This document shows, in pieces, positions 22,558 through 34,412 of a stretch of 64,000 bases of DNA. The notes below the pieces were generated by a model. It saw only the letters and a program-made list of their open reading frames with translations, did not search any database and was not told where the DNA came from. Each line of letters begins with the position of its first letter. The stretch's first letter is position 1. A program made the position numbers and the translations under genes. The DNA is taken from positions 85,419,015 to 85,483,014 of the forward strand of contig JAVIAB010000156.1 of NCBI GenBank assembly GCA_032433765.1. Direction: 5' to 3'. Source of the stretch: Megaustenia siamemsis (taxonomy: Eukaryota; Mollusca; Gastropoda; Stylommatophora; Ariophantidae).

Positions 22558-23663
22558 CTCTTGTAATACTTTAAATAATTCTTATGTCACTATCTCTTAT
22601 CTGGGGAGAGGTGTCAGAAATGGTATTTCCCTGTAAAGGGATCAAGTAGCAAATAGTTTTGAGTCTCCAGTTTTAGAGATGAGGACAAAAACTGCATTAA
22701 AGCACATTCTGTTGAGAACTGTTTCCAACAAAATTGTTTACACAAAGCTAGTTATATCTATTTTTCTGTGTTCAGTCATGTATCCAGGGATGACTGCTTA
22801 TAATAGTATAAGATGTATGTATATAGAAAGGGACACACAACATGTGCTGGCAATGAGGAAATAAAAGAAAACAAAATAAGAGAAAAAAAGAAAAAGCCAT
22901 ATTTTCTTTCTTGTCTCTTGAGGGCTAATCCATAAATGAATATACATCACTACACTCAAAGATGGCTTCCTTTGTATAGCAGATTCATGTTATACAATTC
23001 AGTTAAATTTCATCAACCATCAATGCACAAATAAAATGTGTGTGATCTTTGAAAGAGGTGGTCATTTCTGGTGTCATTCTAATGTACCAATAGCAAGAAT
23101 AAATTAATTTTTTTAAATCATATTTTTAGCATATAATTATTTCAAGATAGCTGCTTTCTAGCCTCATAATTGAGAAGAGCTTTAGAAAAGACCTCCTGTT
23201 TAAATGTAATTATTTTAAGGGTTAGAAAAATAGTTTGTATATGTTTATATGGCATTTTTAATTTTCGCAAATGGTCTGTAGCAAACAATCAGTAAATGTT
23301 AGCAGATCTAGACATGTTTTTTTTTATCAACCGTTTGTCCACTGAGTTGACATTTACATTTGTTTTTGCTGTCTGGGTAGAAGATATGGTGCTAGCATTG
23401 TGCTCATATCATTCCACTCTTGACTCTACTCAGAACTGCTTCAAAGGAAGGCTGGAGCCTTAATTTTAAATCAGATTTGAGTTGCTGCGGATGCCAGAAG
23501 ATGGAGAGTCACATCCACTCACCACCAAATGTCTCTCCCTCTGGATTTCTATGTAGGAGTTTACTCTTGTAGCCTTTGACCCTCGCAGGTCATTCACAAG
23601 ATACTTGACAGTTAGTGTAGAAAAAATCAGGGATCGCTTACTGGTCAATATAACAGTTTTGTT
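22558..23663. other. Intron sequence without recognised features
   Basis: AT-rich sequence with no clear repeat unit, RNA gene or exon. Open stretches at 22679-22864 and 23466-23648 are short and show no domain. Confidence 0.5.
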
Positions 23664-23890
23664 AAGGCAGCAGTGGTCAAGTGGTAAAATACTTGCCTGT
23701 CATGTGGGTGACCTGAGTTTGATTATTTGTTGATACAAGAGAAAAGTAATTATGAATGTTATTTGTAATGGACATATCGTTGGCCACCTAGCTGTCTTGT
23801 CACTCACATTTAGGTGACTACCATATCCATCCTTCAACCACGTACTCCCCCTTCTAATGTTGGTTACAGAAAATCTCTGAAGAAACTTCA
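23664..23890 (+). mobile_element. tRNA-Asp-like SINE (type 2)
   Basis: The head AGTGGTCAAGTGGTAAAATA, the anticodon-arm-like GCCTGTCATGTGGGTGAC and the B-box-like GACCTGAGTTTGATT together look like a decayed tRNA-Asp(GTC). A ~150-bp non-tRNA body follows (GGACATATCGTTGGCCACC to CTGAAGAAACTTCAGATC). The acceptor stem does not pair, so it is not a functional tRNA gene. It is the only copy seen in the window. Confidence 0.6.
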
Positions 23891-24074
23891 GATCAACATG
23901 ACTTTTTGCAAAAGAAGTCTATTATTTATTTTAGGGTTGTAGTTAGAAATGGTTTTCTTCCTTCTTCATGTATTTTAAAAATGTAGATGTATTGTTTTTT
24001 TGTTTTTAGTTTAGAATATTGAAATACTCCAGGTTTTGTAATATGAATAATCCAATTTAATGTGACTGTTTCAG

Positions 24075-24188
24075 CCAACGACCATTGCTCATCCAGGCCA
24101 TGCTACAATGGTGCAGAGTGTGTCAGCACCCGGCAAGGATTCACTTGTCTGTGTACCAATGGCTTTACTGGTGATACATGCAACAAAG
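24075..24188 (+). CDS. Exon: EGF-like domain 1
   Basis: A single symmetrical phase 1-1 exon of 114 nt (acceptor TGTTTCAG, donor GTAATT). It encodes 38 residues with six cysteines spaced as in EGF: C in NDHCSSRPC, C in YNGAEC, then FTCLCTNGFTGDTC. It lacks the D-x-D/N-E start of the calcium-binding class (it begins NDH). It separates vWA1 from vWA2, as in matrilin-like proteins. Confidence 0.93.
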
Positions 24189-24849
24189 GTAATTATGTTT
24201 AGCATACCTTTGACTTGATCACCTGTGTCAGCAGGCATGGTGACTTGTGCAGTTGTGAAATGTTACCAGGAATTATTATTAGGAGAACCGCATACCAGCG
24301 GTCTGAACTGGTTCAGACACTATGGCTGGCCTGCCTGAGTGTCCTCCTTCTGGTTGTACTTCGCGCTGTTACTAATGAACTTTCATTGAGATTTCTAACA
24401 TGTAGTCTGTTCGGCAACCCTCCGTTCATTCGCCACATCGATTAATAGTACCTCCCTAACTCAAATGACTCAACAAAACAATGTGTTCATAAAACAAGTT
24501 TCAACTTTATTCCGCTGACAACCTCTTCAATCTGCTGCTCGAATGGACAAAGTAACGATCACTTTTTACATCCATGACTTGCACAGTGTTCAATTCCACA
24601 CACAATTTCAACATATGTGAGCCTTGTGCTCACTCATAATGAACAGGTAGACTACCCTATTCATCATAGTGCATCTAAAATCGACTGCTGGCTTACTCAT
24701 AAATAATGATACAAAGGTTCAATTCCACTCCCTATACTGCATCGTTAGCAAACCTCTCGTGCTCACATGAACAACCGGATCAATTGACAATTCTAGAAAA
24801 TATTCTACCACGCTGGCAATCTCCGCGGCTCACACACAATGAAAACACA

Positions 24850-27800
24850 ATTGTCTAAGTAATTAGCTCTTCACAAAAAAATTGCACAAGTAATTAGCTC
24901 TTCACAAAAAAATTGCACAAGTAATTAGCTCTTCACAAAAAAATTGCACAAGTAATTAGCTCTTCACAAAAAAATTGCACAAGTAATTAGCTCTTCACAA
25001 AAGCTGTACAAGTAATTAGCTCTTCACAAAAGCTGTACAAGTAATTAGCTCTTCACAAAAGCTGTACAAGGAATTAGCTCTTCACAAAAGCTTCTCCAGT
25101 AATTAGTTCTTCACAAAAGCTTATCCAATAATTAGTTCTTCACAAAAGGTGTACCAGTAATTAGTTCTTCACAAAAGCTGCACCAGTAATTAGCTCTTCA
25201 TAAAAGCTGTACAAGTAATTAGCTCTTCACAAAAGCTGCACCAGTAATTAGCTCTTCATAAAAGCTGCTCCATTAATTGGCTCTTCATAAAAGCTGCTCC
25301 ATTAATTGGCTCTTCACAAAAGCTGCACCAGTAATTGGCTCTTCACAAAAGCTGCACCAAAAATTGGCTCTTCACAAAAGCTGCACCAGTAATTAGCTCT
25401 TCACAAAAGCTGCACCAGTAATTAGTTCTTCACAAAAGCTGCACCAGCAATTGGCTCTTCACAAAAGCTGCACCAGTAATTGGCTCTTCACAAAAGCTGC
25501 ACCAGTAATTGGCTCTTCACAAAAGCTGCACCAGCAATTGGCCGTTCACAAAAGCTGCACCAGCAATTGGCCATTCACAAAAGCTACACCAGCAATTGGC
25601 CATTCACCAAAGCTGCACCAGCAATTGGCCATTCACAAAAGCTGCACCAGCAATTGGCCATTCACAAAAGCTGCACAAGTAATTAGTTCTTCATAAAAGC
25701 TGCACAAGTAATTAGTTCTTCATAAAAGCTGCACAAGTAATTAGCTCTTCACAAAAGCTGCACAAGTAATTAGTTCCTCACAAAAGCTGCTCCAGTAATT
25801 AGCTCTTCACAAAAGCTGCACCAGCAATTGGCTCTTCACAAAAGCTGCACCAGTAATTGGCTCTTCACAAAAGCTGCACCAGTAATTGGCTCTTCACAAA
25901 AGCTGCACCAGCAATTGGCCCTTCACAAAAGCTGCACCAGCAATTGGCCATTCACAAAAGCTGCACCAGCAATTGGCCCTTCACAAAAGCTGCACCAGCA
26001 ATTGGCCATTCACAAAAGCTGCACCAGCAATTGGCCATTCACAAAAGCTGCACCAGCTATTGGCCATTCACAAAAGCTGCACCAGCAATTGGCCATTCAC
26101 AAAAGCTGCACCAGCAATTGGCCATTCACAAAAGCTGCACAAGTAATTAGTTCTTCATAAACGCTGCACAAGTAATTAGTTCTTCATAAAAGCTGCACAA
26201 GTAATTAGTTCTTCACAAAAGCTGCACCAGTAATTGGTTCTTCATAAAAGCTGCACAAGTAATTAGCTCTTCACAAAAGCTGCACAAGTAATTAGCTCTT
26301 CACAAAAGCTGCACCAGTAATTGGCCATACACAAAAGCTGCACCAGCAATTGGCCATTCACAAAAGCTGCACCAGCAATTGGCCATTCACAAAATCTGCA
26401 CCAGTAATTGGCCCTTCACAAAAGCTGCACCAGTAATTGGCCATTCACAAAAGCTGCACCAGTAATTGGCTCTTCACAAAAGCTGCTCCAGTAATTAATT
26501 CCTCACAAAAGCTGCACAAGTAATTAGTTCCTCACAAAAGCTGCACAAGTAATTAGTTCTTCACAAAAGCTGCCCCAGTAATTAGTTCTTCACAAAAGCT
26601 GCACACGTAATTAGTTCTTCACAAAAGCTGCCCCAGTAATTAGATCTTCACAAAAGCTGCACAAGTAATTAGAACCTTACAAAAGCTGCCCCAGTAATTA
26701 GCTCTTCATAAAAGCTGCACCAGTAATTGGCTCTTCACAAAAGCTGCACCAGTAATTAGTTCTTCACAAAAGCTGCCCCAGCAATTGGTCCTTCACAAAA
26801 GCTGCACCAGGAATTGGCACTTCACAAAAACTGCACCAGCAATTGGCACTTCACAAAAGCTGCACCAGCAATTGGCCATTCACAAAAGCTGCACCAGCAA
26901 TTGGCCATTCACAAAAGCTGCACCAGCAATTGACCATTCACAAAAGCTGAACCAGCAATTGGCCATTCACAAAAGCTGCACCAGCAATTGACCATTCACA
27001 AAAGCTGCACCAGCAATTGGCCATTCACAAAAGCTGCACAAGTAATTAGTTCTTCATAAAAGCTGCACAAGTAATTAGTTCTTCACAAAATCTGCACAAG
27101 TAATTAGTTCTTCACAAAAGCTGTTCCAGTAATTGGTTCTTCATAAAAGCTGCACAAGTAATTAGCTCTTTACAAAAGCTGCACCAGCAATTGGCCATTC
27201 ACAAAAGCTGCTCCAGTAATTGGCACTTCACAAAAGCTGCACCAGTAATTGGCCCTTCACAAAAGCTGCTCCAGTAATTAGTTCCTCACAAAAGCTGCAC
27301 AAGTAATTAGTTCTTCATAAAAGCTGCTCCAGTAATTAGTTCCTCACAAAAGCTGCACAAGTAATTAGTTCCTCACAAAAGCTGCACAAATAAGTAGTTC
27401 TACACAAAAGCTGCACAAGTAATTTGTTCTTCACAAAAGCTGCACAAGTCATTAGTTCCTCACAAAAGCTGCCCCAGTAATTAGCTCTTCACAAAAGCTG
27501 CACCAGTAATTGGCTCTTCACAAAAGCTGCACCAGTAATTGTCTCTTCACAAAAGCTGCACAAGTAATTAGTTCTTCACAAAAGCTGCCCCAGTAATTAG
27601 CTCTTCACAAAAGCTGCACAAGTAATTAGATCCTCACAAAAGCTGCACAAGTAATTAGCTCTTCACAAAAGCTGCACAAGTAATTAGTTCTTCACAAAAG
27701 CTGCACAAGTAATTAGCTCTTCACAAAAGCTGCACAAGTAATTAGTTCTTCACAAATGCTGCACAAGTAATTAGTTCCTCACAAAAGCTGCACAAGTAAT

Positions 27801-29690
27801 TGGCTCTTCACAAAAGCTGCACAAGTAATTGGCTCTTCACAAAAGCTGCACAAGTAATTAGTTCTTCACAAAAGCTGCCCCAGTAATTAGCTCTTCACAA
27901 AAGCTGCACCAGTAATTAGTTCTTCATAAAAGCTGCACCAGTAATTGGCTCTTCACAAAAGCTGCACAAGAAATTAGTTCTTCACAAAAGCTGCCCCAGT
28001 AATTTGCTCTTCACCAAAAGCTGCACAAGTAATTAGTTCTTCACAAAAGCTGCCCCAGTAATTATCTCTTCACAAAAGCTGCACAAGTAATTAGATCCTC
28101 ACAAACGCTGCCCCAGTAATTAGCTCTTCACAAAAGCTGCGCAAGTAATTAGTTCTTCACAAAAGCTGCACAAGTAATTAGTTCTTCATAATAGCTGCAC
28201 CAGTAATTGTCTCTTCACAAAAGCTGCACCAGTAATTAGTTCTTCACAAAAGCTGCCCCAGTAATTGGCTCTTCACAAAAGCTGTACCAGTAATTAGTTC
28301 TTCACAAAAGTTGCACCAGTAATTAGTTCTTCACAAAAGCTGCACAAGTAATTAATTCTTCACAAAAGTTGCCCCAGTAATTAGCTCTACACAAAAGCTG
28401 CACCGGTAATTAGTTCTACACAAAAACTGCACCAGTAATTGTCTCTTCACAAAAGCTGCACAAGTAATTAGTTCTTCACAAAAGTTGTCCCAGTAATTAG
28501 TTCTTCACAAAAGCTGCACCGGTAATTAGTTCTTCACAAAAGCTGCACTGGTAATTAGTTCTTCACAAAAGCTGCACCGGTAATTAGTTCTTCACAAAAG
28601 CTGCACCGGTAATTAGTTCTTCACAAAAGCTGCACCGGTAATTAGTTCTTCACAAAAGCTGCCCCATTAATTCATCATCATTGAGTGCCGTCTCCGCAAC
28701 GAAGGTTGGCTACCATGGAGCGCCATTTTGCTCTATCTCTTGCTTTGATGGTGCAGGTTGTCATCGGTTGGTTTGTCCATCTTTTGATGTTACTCGTCCA
28801 TGTTAATCTTGGTCTGCCTCTGCCTCTTTTACCTTGTATTTTCCCCTCCAGGATCACTTTCAGTAGGCTGTTGTGTCTTTTAACATGGCCTAAGAATCGC
28901 ATTTGTCTTGTTCTAATTGTGTTCAGAAGTTCTCTTTTCATTTTTAGTTGTTTTAAGACTTTGTCGTTTGTTTTCTTTTCCTTCCATCCAATTCTACCTA
29001 TTCTTCTATATATCCACATTTCAAAGGCTTCAATTCTCTGTTCTGTTTTCTTGTCTAATGTCCATGTTTCAGCACCATATAGGAATATTGAGAAGATGTA
29101 ACATTTTGCTATTCTTAGTTTTAGCTCTGGTGTTATTTGTTTTGATGTTAGTATGTCCTTCATGACATTAAAATTACTTTTTGCCATTCCTATTCTTTTG
29201 TTTATTTCAGTTGTACATTTTCCATCACTGGTTATAGTATGTCCAAGGTAGTTATAGTTCTGAACTGTCTCAAGGTCTATTCCTTCAATTTTGATATCCA
29301 CTTGTGGGTTTTGAGTATTTTCTTTGTTTATGATCATAGTTTTAGTCTTTTTGATATTCATATCTAGTCCATATTTTTTGCTTGTCGTGTTTATTTCATT
29401 AAGTAATTGTTGTAGGTCTTTAGGATTTTCTGCTCCCGTAAATAGCTCTTCACAAAAGCTGCACCGGTAATTAGTTCTTCACAAAAGCTGCCCCAGTAAT
29501 TAGCTCTTCACAAAAGCTGCCCCAGTAATTAGCTCTTCACAAAAGCTGCACCAGTAATTAGTTCTTCACAAAAAGCTGCACCAGTAATTAGTTCTTCATA
29601 AAAGCTGCACCAGTAATTAGTTCTTCACAAAAGCTGCCCCAGTAATTAGCTCTTCACAAAAGCTGCACAATCACGAAAAACTTGACAAGA
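24850..29690. repeat. 29-bp VNTR interrupted by a LINE
   Basis: About 140 copies of AATTAGCTCTTCACAAAAGC plus TGCACCAGT. The left end carries a different unit form with AAAAAATTGCACAAGT, so copies evolve in blocks. A family B LINE at 28672-29443 splits it. Open frames through it (for example 25828-26160 in three frames) arise only because the 29-bp unit has few stops. Confidence 0.95.
28672..29443 (-). mobile_element. Family B LINE, 5'-truncated, open C-terminal ORF
   Basis: The minus strand has an intact frame of at least 227 codons. It holds the region after the RT catalytic box (LDMNIKKTKTMIINKENT, YNYLGHTITSDGKCTTEI), the segment LYGAETWTLDKKTEQRIEA, RRIGRIGWKEKKTN, FLGHVKRH, GKRGRGRPRLTW and a stop after GDGTQ, then ATGATGATG. 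The absence of stops points to a young copy. It landed inside the 29-bp VNTR. Confidence 0.9.
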
Positions 29691-30104
29691 GTTACTAGAC
29701 AATGATAGTCTAACTGCCACATAACACAGCACTGATGAGTTCTCTGTCCTTCACCCAATCTCCTTCTGAAAAAACCCAACCAAAATTTCATTGACAACCA
29801 TCATCATTTCATAACCGGTTCACACCACTTTGCACTAATCTAGAAGCTAATCAGTTTGATGTGCAATTGCCCTCTAGTTGGCGGCTTCTTGCTCCTTGGT
29901 TACAACTAAAAACACTAAAACTTACACACACCAACACCCTCCTCAGAGGTTGTCAGTCAAGTGGCTATCGCCACTAAGAACTCCCCCTTCTATACAGTTA
30001 TGTTATCTTAATGATATGCCATTTATGAAATCTTATTGACAATTTGAATACTGGTTTAATATATACATCTTTAATCATGATGGGGAAAGAGAGCAAATTG
30101 TCTC

Positions 30105-30240
30105 AGCCACTGAGGCAGTGAAGAATGGTCTGCCAAGCAGGCTAACCTCTTATTTGTCAATCACATGTTTGAATTCTAGCAGGATACATTGTTTAATCAC
30201 ACAATAGTTACCTCCATATAGCTCCAATAGTTAACTTGTA
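30105..30240 (+). mobile_element. Possible decayed SINE
   Basis: The stretch has a tRNA-like order of boxes, with GTCTGCCAAGCAGGCTAACC and a B-box-like CATGTTTGAATTCTAG. There is no second copy in the window and the stems pair poorly. Confidence 0.3.
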
Positions 30241-30425
30241 CAAATGATACAAACCTTTAGCTCTTCTCTTTTACCTTCTCTATATATACCTTCAGTTGAC
30301 AATCGTATTATTGTAAATATATTTTTGTTGCTTTGAAATTGACGATAAATTGAGCTTATAATTAATCAATATGGATGTTAACAGTTACAGTTGCTAAGAA
30401 GCCATTTTGTCATTTTTGTTTATAG

Positions 30426-30657
30426 CATGCAACAAGAATGCAGACATTGTATTAGCTGTGGATGCTTCACGCTATAACAGTGTTCTTGAATTGAGAGCCA
30501 TCAAAAGGTTTCTCAGAAGTATCATTAAAAGACTGGCCTTTAGAGGAAGCAGCCTGAGAGTTGGACTGGTAGAGTATGCTAATTCACCCAAGTCAAGGCT
30601 GTCTTTGCTGGATGGTGATAACCAACAAATTGTCAATTTTGCTATTGGACGTCTCAA
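30426..30657 (+). CDS. Exon: vWA domain 2, first part
   Basis: The acceptor TTTATAG is in phase 1 and the donor GTGAGT in phase 2. It encodes CNKNADIVLAVDAS, which lines up with the C-x-x-ADVVFLIDSS start of the other two vWA modules. The MIDAS motif is degenerate (DASRY in place of D-x-S-x-S). It continues with helix RAIKRFLRSII and strand LRVGLVEYANS, both normal for a vWA fold. With the next two exons the module is 189 codons. Loss of the metal site suggests a structural or metal-independent role; that is inference. Confidence 0.88.
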
Positions 30658-30767
30658 GTGAGTCATCTAAAAGAAGCAATATAAAGCATACAGTGGAAGT
30701 CATGAAGAATTAACTTTTGAATCTTTCATGTAAAATTATACCAAAATTAATAAAGAAAGATTTTGTA

Positions 30768-31135
30768 ATCTTCTTCTTCTTCTACCTTTTAGCTCCCAGT
30801 GGAGCATAAGTCTTCAACAAACACTTTCAAGTCATTCTGTTTATTGCAATTCTTTTAAGATCATTCCATGCCTTCCCCATCATCTTCATCTCTGCTTCGA
30901 TCTGTCTTCTCCATGAATTCCTTGGTCTTCCTCTTTGTCTTTTCCCCTGGGGATCCCAAAAAAGGGCCTGTTGTGTAATACTCCCAGTTGGCTTCCGTAG
31001 TGTGTGTCCTATCCATCGCCATCGTCTTCGCTGTATCTCTTTATCCACTGGTATTTGACCGGTACATTTCCATAATTCTACGTTAGTGACTTTGTCCTGC
31101 CATTTCCATCCCTTTATTCTGCGTAAGCATCCATT
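30768..31135 (-). mobile_element. Family C LINE, 3' fragment
   Basis: The minus strand matches the family C tail ([46 protein letters not shown]), then a stop and (AGA)n. It resembles the copy at 844-1173 closely, so both came from similar source elements. Confidence 0.9.
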
Positions 31136-32559
31136 AATAAAAGATTTTGTAATAATTGTTAATAATTATGTTATGTCAGATTTCTAGGTAAATGAAATTG
31201 CTGTAGCACTTACCCTAGATTATGATGCCATTGTTAAAAATATTGCTTCAAAATACATTTTTTTTTTATTTGACAGTTTCCATTGGGCAAACATCCCCCT
31301 CCCCACCATACCTTCCTAGATGTTTCATATTTTATTTATCAAATACATAATCAAAATTACTATGGTATTGTAAAAGTTTTTATTTCAAATTCTGCCAATT
31401 TTAAAAAATTTGCTATTTTCCATTTTTTTTTTACCTCATAACGTGGCATGTCGCCTTTTCCATCAGCGTTGACATCAAAGAAATCGTTTAACATGGAAAT
31501 GTCAGCGAACAATGGCAAAAGGGTGCCAAACATACAGGCTAAACTGATGGTTTACTGTTACATGAATAGACAATAGAAAGGGTGAGGGGGGGGGGCAGGA
31601 AAGATGACCGCATCAGATAACCATGTCGCATCTTGGGTAAACACACTGCCATGTTGCAAAATGTTCAAAGAAAATTAAGATTTTCCAAATCGAAATGTTA
31701 CATTTAACTCATTCCATATAGAAGCTTGTTATTAATGCATCAGAAGAGATTTCAGAGAGAACATTTTTCTTGGTTTTAATAATCAATCTGCATATTTATA
31801 TTTATTTAACATATAAAGTATTATATATGAATTGTTAGGTAATTGAACAAGATATTTGTTTTCATAAATACCAAGATGATACAAGACTTGTAAAATGAAT
31901 ATGGTTTGATGACCGTTCACGCAAATGAAATTGAGAGTGGCACACTATGCAGCAAATCGTATGTGGCCAAAATTGGCATAATGTACAGTGAGGTGAAACG
32001 TATGGAAAGAGTTAAGTGGTAGTTATTTTTACTACAGTATTGTAAACAAATGGGTCACACATAGGTATTGTAATTAAGGGTTAAAAAAAAAAGAATATGT
32101 GTAGATGAGTGACATGAACATTGCAGTATCAGTAGTGTTATATGTGGGTAGTGCCTAGCTTGGTATCTTGTTCTGCTTCTCTTGTCTTCCACCATCATGG
32201 TTCATCTCTTCAGTTCTTGATCTTTTCTCATGACTTGTTATGTGTAGTTGAAAGAGAAATGTTCTCAAATTTTTGCTGAAGTCAGTTCATGTACAAGAAA
32301 ATAGAACATGGACAATTGAATAGCAATTAGAAAGGTCTCTGAGGCCTTTTAAACATGCAAGCATGTTTAAAATGATATTGACAGCAAAAGCAATGATAAA
32401 GGATAAAAAAGGAATTAGTTAGTTCTGATAGCAGTTTATGATTAGACAGTTAATATTGCAGCAGTTTACAATTAAACACTTAATTAAACACTTAATAACA
32501 TTATAGTAGCTTATAATGAAAAAATTGTCACTCTACAATTATGTATAAAAATACATAGT
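31136..32559. other. Intron sequence without recognised features
   Basis: AT-rich sequence with a run of ten G near 31586-31596. No exon, RNA gene or repeat family is recognised. Confidence 0.5.
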
Positions 32560-32790
32560 AATGGAGGAGTAGCTGTGTCTCTAAAATAGACTACTAAAGA
32601 CAAGAGGTCAGGTTCACATTTACAGCTCACCCAGCCTTTTATAGGTACTGGATGTATATGATAAAGAAAAGTGGCATGGGCACAATAATGGCTGTATCAG
32701 CCAAAAAATAATGTGCCAAAGGTATATGAAAAATGTGGGTACTAAATGCTGTATTCTCTAAATGCCAGATGGCATTATGGGCTTCTCTTC
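32560..32790 (+). mobile_element. tRNA-derived SINE (type 1), diverged copy
   Basis: It matches type 1 from the tRNA-like head (GGAGTAGCTGTGTCTCTAA, then GACAAGAGGTCAGGTTC) through ACCCAGCCTTTTATAGGTAC to the AATGCCAGATGGCATTATGG end. Many changes mark it as old. Confidence 0.7.
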
Positions 32791-32814
32791 TTTTCTCATG
32801 GAGGAGGTATTTCC

Positions 32815-33690
32815 ATCTTCTTCTTCCTTTCAACTCCCTGTGAGGTATAGGTCTTCAACAAACACCTTCAGCTCTCTGTGGAGCATAGGTCTTCAACAAA
32901 CACCTTCAGCTCTCTGTGGAGCATAGGTCTTCAACAAACACCTTCAGCTCTCTGTGGAGCATAGGTCTTCAACAAACACCTTCCAAGCTGTTCTGTTCCT
33001 TATCATTCTATATCTTCCCCATCATCTTCATCTCTGTACCCACCTGTCTTCTTCAAGAATATTTTGGTCTTTCTCTTTGCCTTTTTCCCTGAGGATTCCA
33101 AAACAGGGCCTGTCGTGTAATACTCTCACTTGGCTTCTGTGGTGTGTCTCCTATCCAGCGTCATCTTCTTCATTATATCTCATTGTCCACTGGTATTTAA
33201 CTAATACTTTTCTATAATTCTGCATTAGTGATTTTGTACTGCTATTTCAATCCTTTTATTTTGCTCAAGCATCCATTAATGAAGATCTGTATATTCGTGA
33301 TTGTCATATTGTTGTTCTCCATGTTTCACAGCCATATAATAGGACTGACTTAACATTGGAGTTGAAAAATTGTATTTTTTTATTTAACCTAATTTCTTTG
33401 GATTTCCATATGTTTCCTTAGTGCAACGAATACTCCTTTTGGTTTTGCTATCCTTATTTTGTTATAATTCTCTGTTCCTCCCTCTTTGTCTATATTACTG
33501 CCAAGATATATGTAAGATTGCACATCTAGTAGAGTTATTCCTCCTATTTGTATTTGGTTATTGCCAACTGCATTCATTCTCATAATTGTGGTCTTATCTC
33601 TATTTATTTTCAGTCCCAGCTGTTGTGATCTCTCATCAAGTATGCTTATTTTATCTTTCATCTGTTGTATTTTACATGTTCTCTGCAGCT
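32815..33690 (-). mobile_element. Family C LINE fragment with amplified 3' end
   Basis: The minus strand holds the region after the RT box (MKDKISILDERSQQLGLKIN, YIYLGSNIDKEGGTEN) and then a decayed C-terminus. Near its 3' end (32845-32990) a 37-38 bp segment covering the last codons (FVEDLCSTES) and the stop is repeated about four times in tandem. The same unit is amplified to ~20 copies at 60488-61250. Confidence 0.85.
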
Positions 33691-33749
33691 ATACTTGCGG
33701 CCCTATATAGTATTTAATATTTTAAATACTTTATATTCGTGCTTATTTT

Positions 33750-33785
33750 GATATTTATATATATATATATAAATATATATATATA
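33750..33785. repeat. AT-rich microsatellite
   Basis: A (TA)n-type stretch directly preceding the 42-bp minisatellite. Confidence 0.85.
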
Positions 33786-33940
33786 GCAAGGGAGAGATGA
33801 GATCCCATATTGCAGTGATGACATAATGCAAGGGAGAGATGAGATCCCATATTGCAGTGATGACATAATGCAAGGGAGAGATGAGATCCCATATTGCAGT
33901 GATGACATAATGCAAGGGAGAGATGAGATCCTATATTGAT
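33786..33940. repeat. 42-bp minisatellite, four copies
   Basis: The unit GCAAGGGAGAGATGAGATCC continues with CATATTGCAGTGATGACATAAT. It is present three and a half times with almost no divergence, so it is young. On the minus strand it keeps open frames, which are not genes. Confidence 0.93.
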
Positions 33941-34224
33941 GTTAAGTGCTTACACATTTGGCAGTTGAAAATATAAAACAAGCCAGATGTAAAGCAATAC
34001 CCAATGAAAGGATAGACTGTAGTTTCTATCACAATCTTGCCAAATTAAATTGCTACTATAGTAGGATGAGAAAATAGATGAGGGTGTTGAGAAAGTTCTT
34101 GGACTTGGCATACACTGGGTCACAGTAGCACAGCCTGCTGTAGCAAAATAATATAGAAGCAATGTTTAGATTTGTTTATAACACACTAACATGTGTCAAT
34201 TATAATATTTGAATATTGGCACAG

Positions 34225-34412
34225 GAGGCAGAGTGGTGACCCCAATCTGGAATATGCTGTCAAAATGGTGAGCAATAGGATCTTTCATAGTACTGATGAC
34301 AGAAGTGAAGTGCCCAACTATTTGGTCATTGTAACCAGAAGAGTTGGCGATGTCAATGCCGTTGAAGCTATCAATGACCTCAAATCAAAAGGCACAAAAG
34401 TCATTGCAGTTG
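34225..34412 (+). CDS. Exon: vWA domain 2, middle part
   Basis: The acceptor GGCACAG is in phase 2, matching the exon at 30426-30657; the donor GTATGT is in phase 1. It encodes RQSGDPNLEYAVKMV at the place where active vWA domains have G-G-T-x-T-x-x-A-L, so the MIDAS Thr is missing. NYLVIVTRRVGD stands where T-D-G should be. Both changes agree with the broken DxSxS in the previous exon. The later helix and KVIAVG strand are normal. Confidence 0.88.

Larger units (their letters stand above)
24216..30005 (-). mobile_element. Probable large insertion carrying a VNTR (LTR-like?)
   Basis: Unique flanks (about 24216-24849 and 29690-30005) enclose the 29-bp VNTR. On the minus strand the right flank has a purine run (AGAAGGGGGAG at about 29991-30001). 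The left flank has AATAAAG near 24505-24511 on minus, placed like a poly(A) signal at the far end. This could be a solo LTR or a non-autonomous LTR element with an internal VNTR. I could not find matching terminal dinucleotides or a TSD, so the class and exact ends are uncertain. Confidence 0.35.

Noticed and set aside
23664..23735. A tRNA-Asp gene
   Set aside because: The boxes are present, but the acceptor and T stems do not pair and a SINE-type body follows.
25451..26991. Several overlapping plus-strand open frames encoding repeated HKSCTSNW-type peptides
   Set aside because: They lie in the 29-bp VNTR. The same peptide appears in all three frames because the period is not a multiple of three and the unit has few stops.
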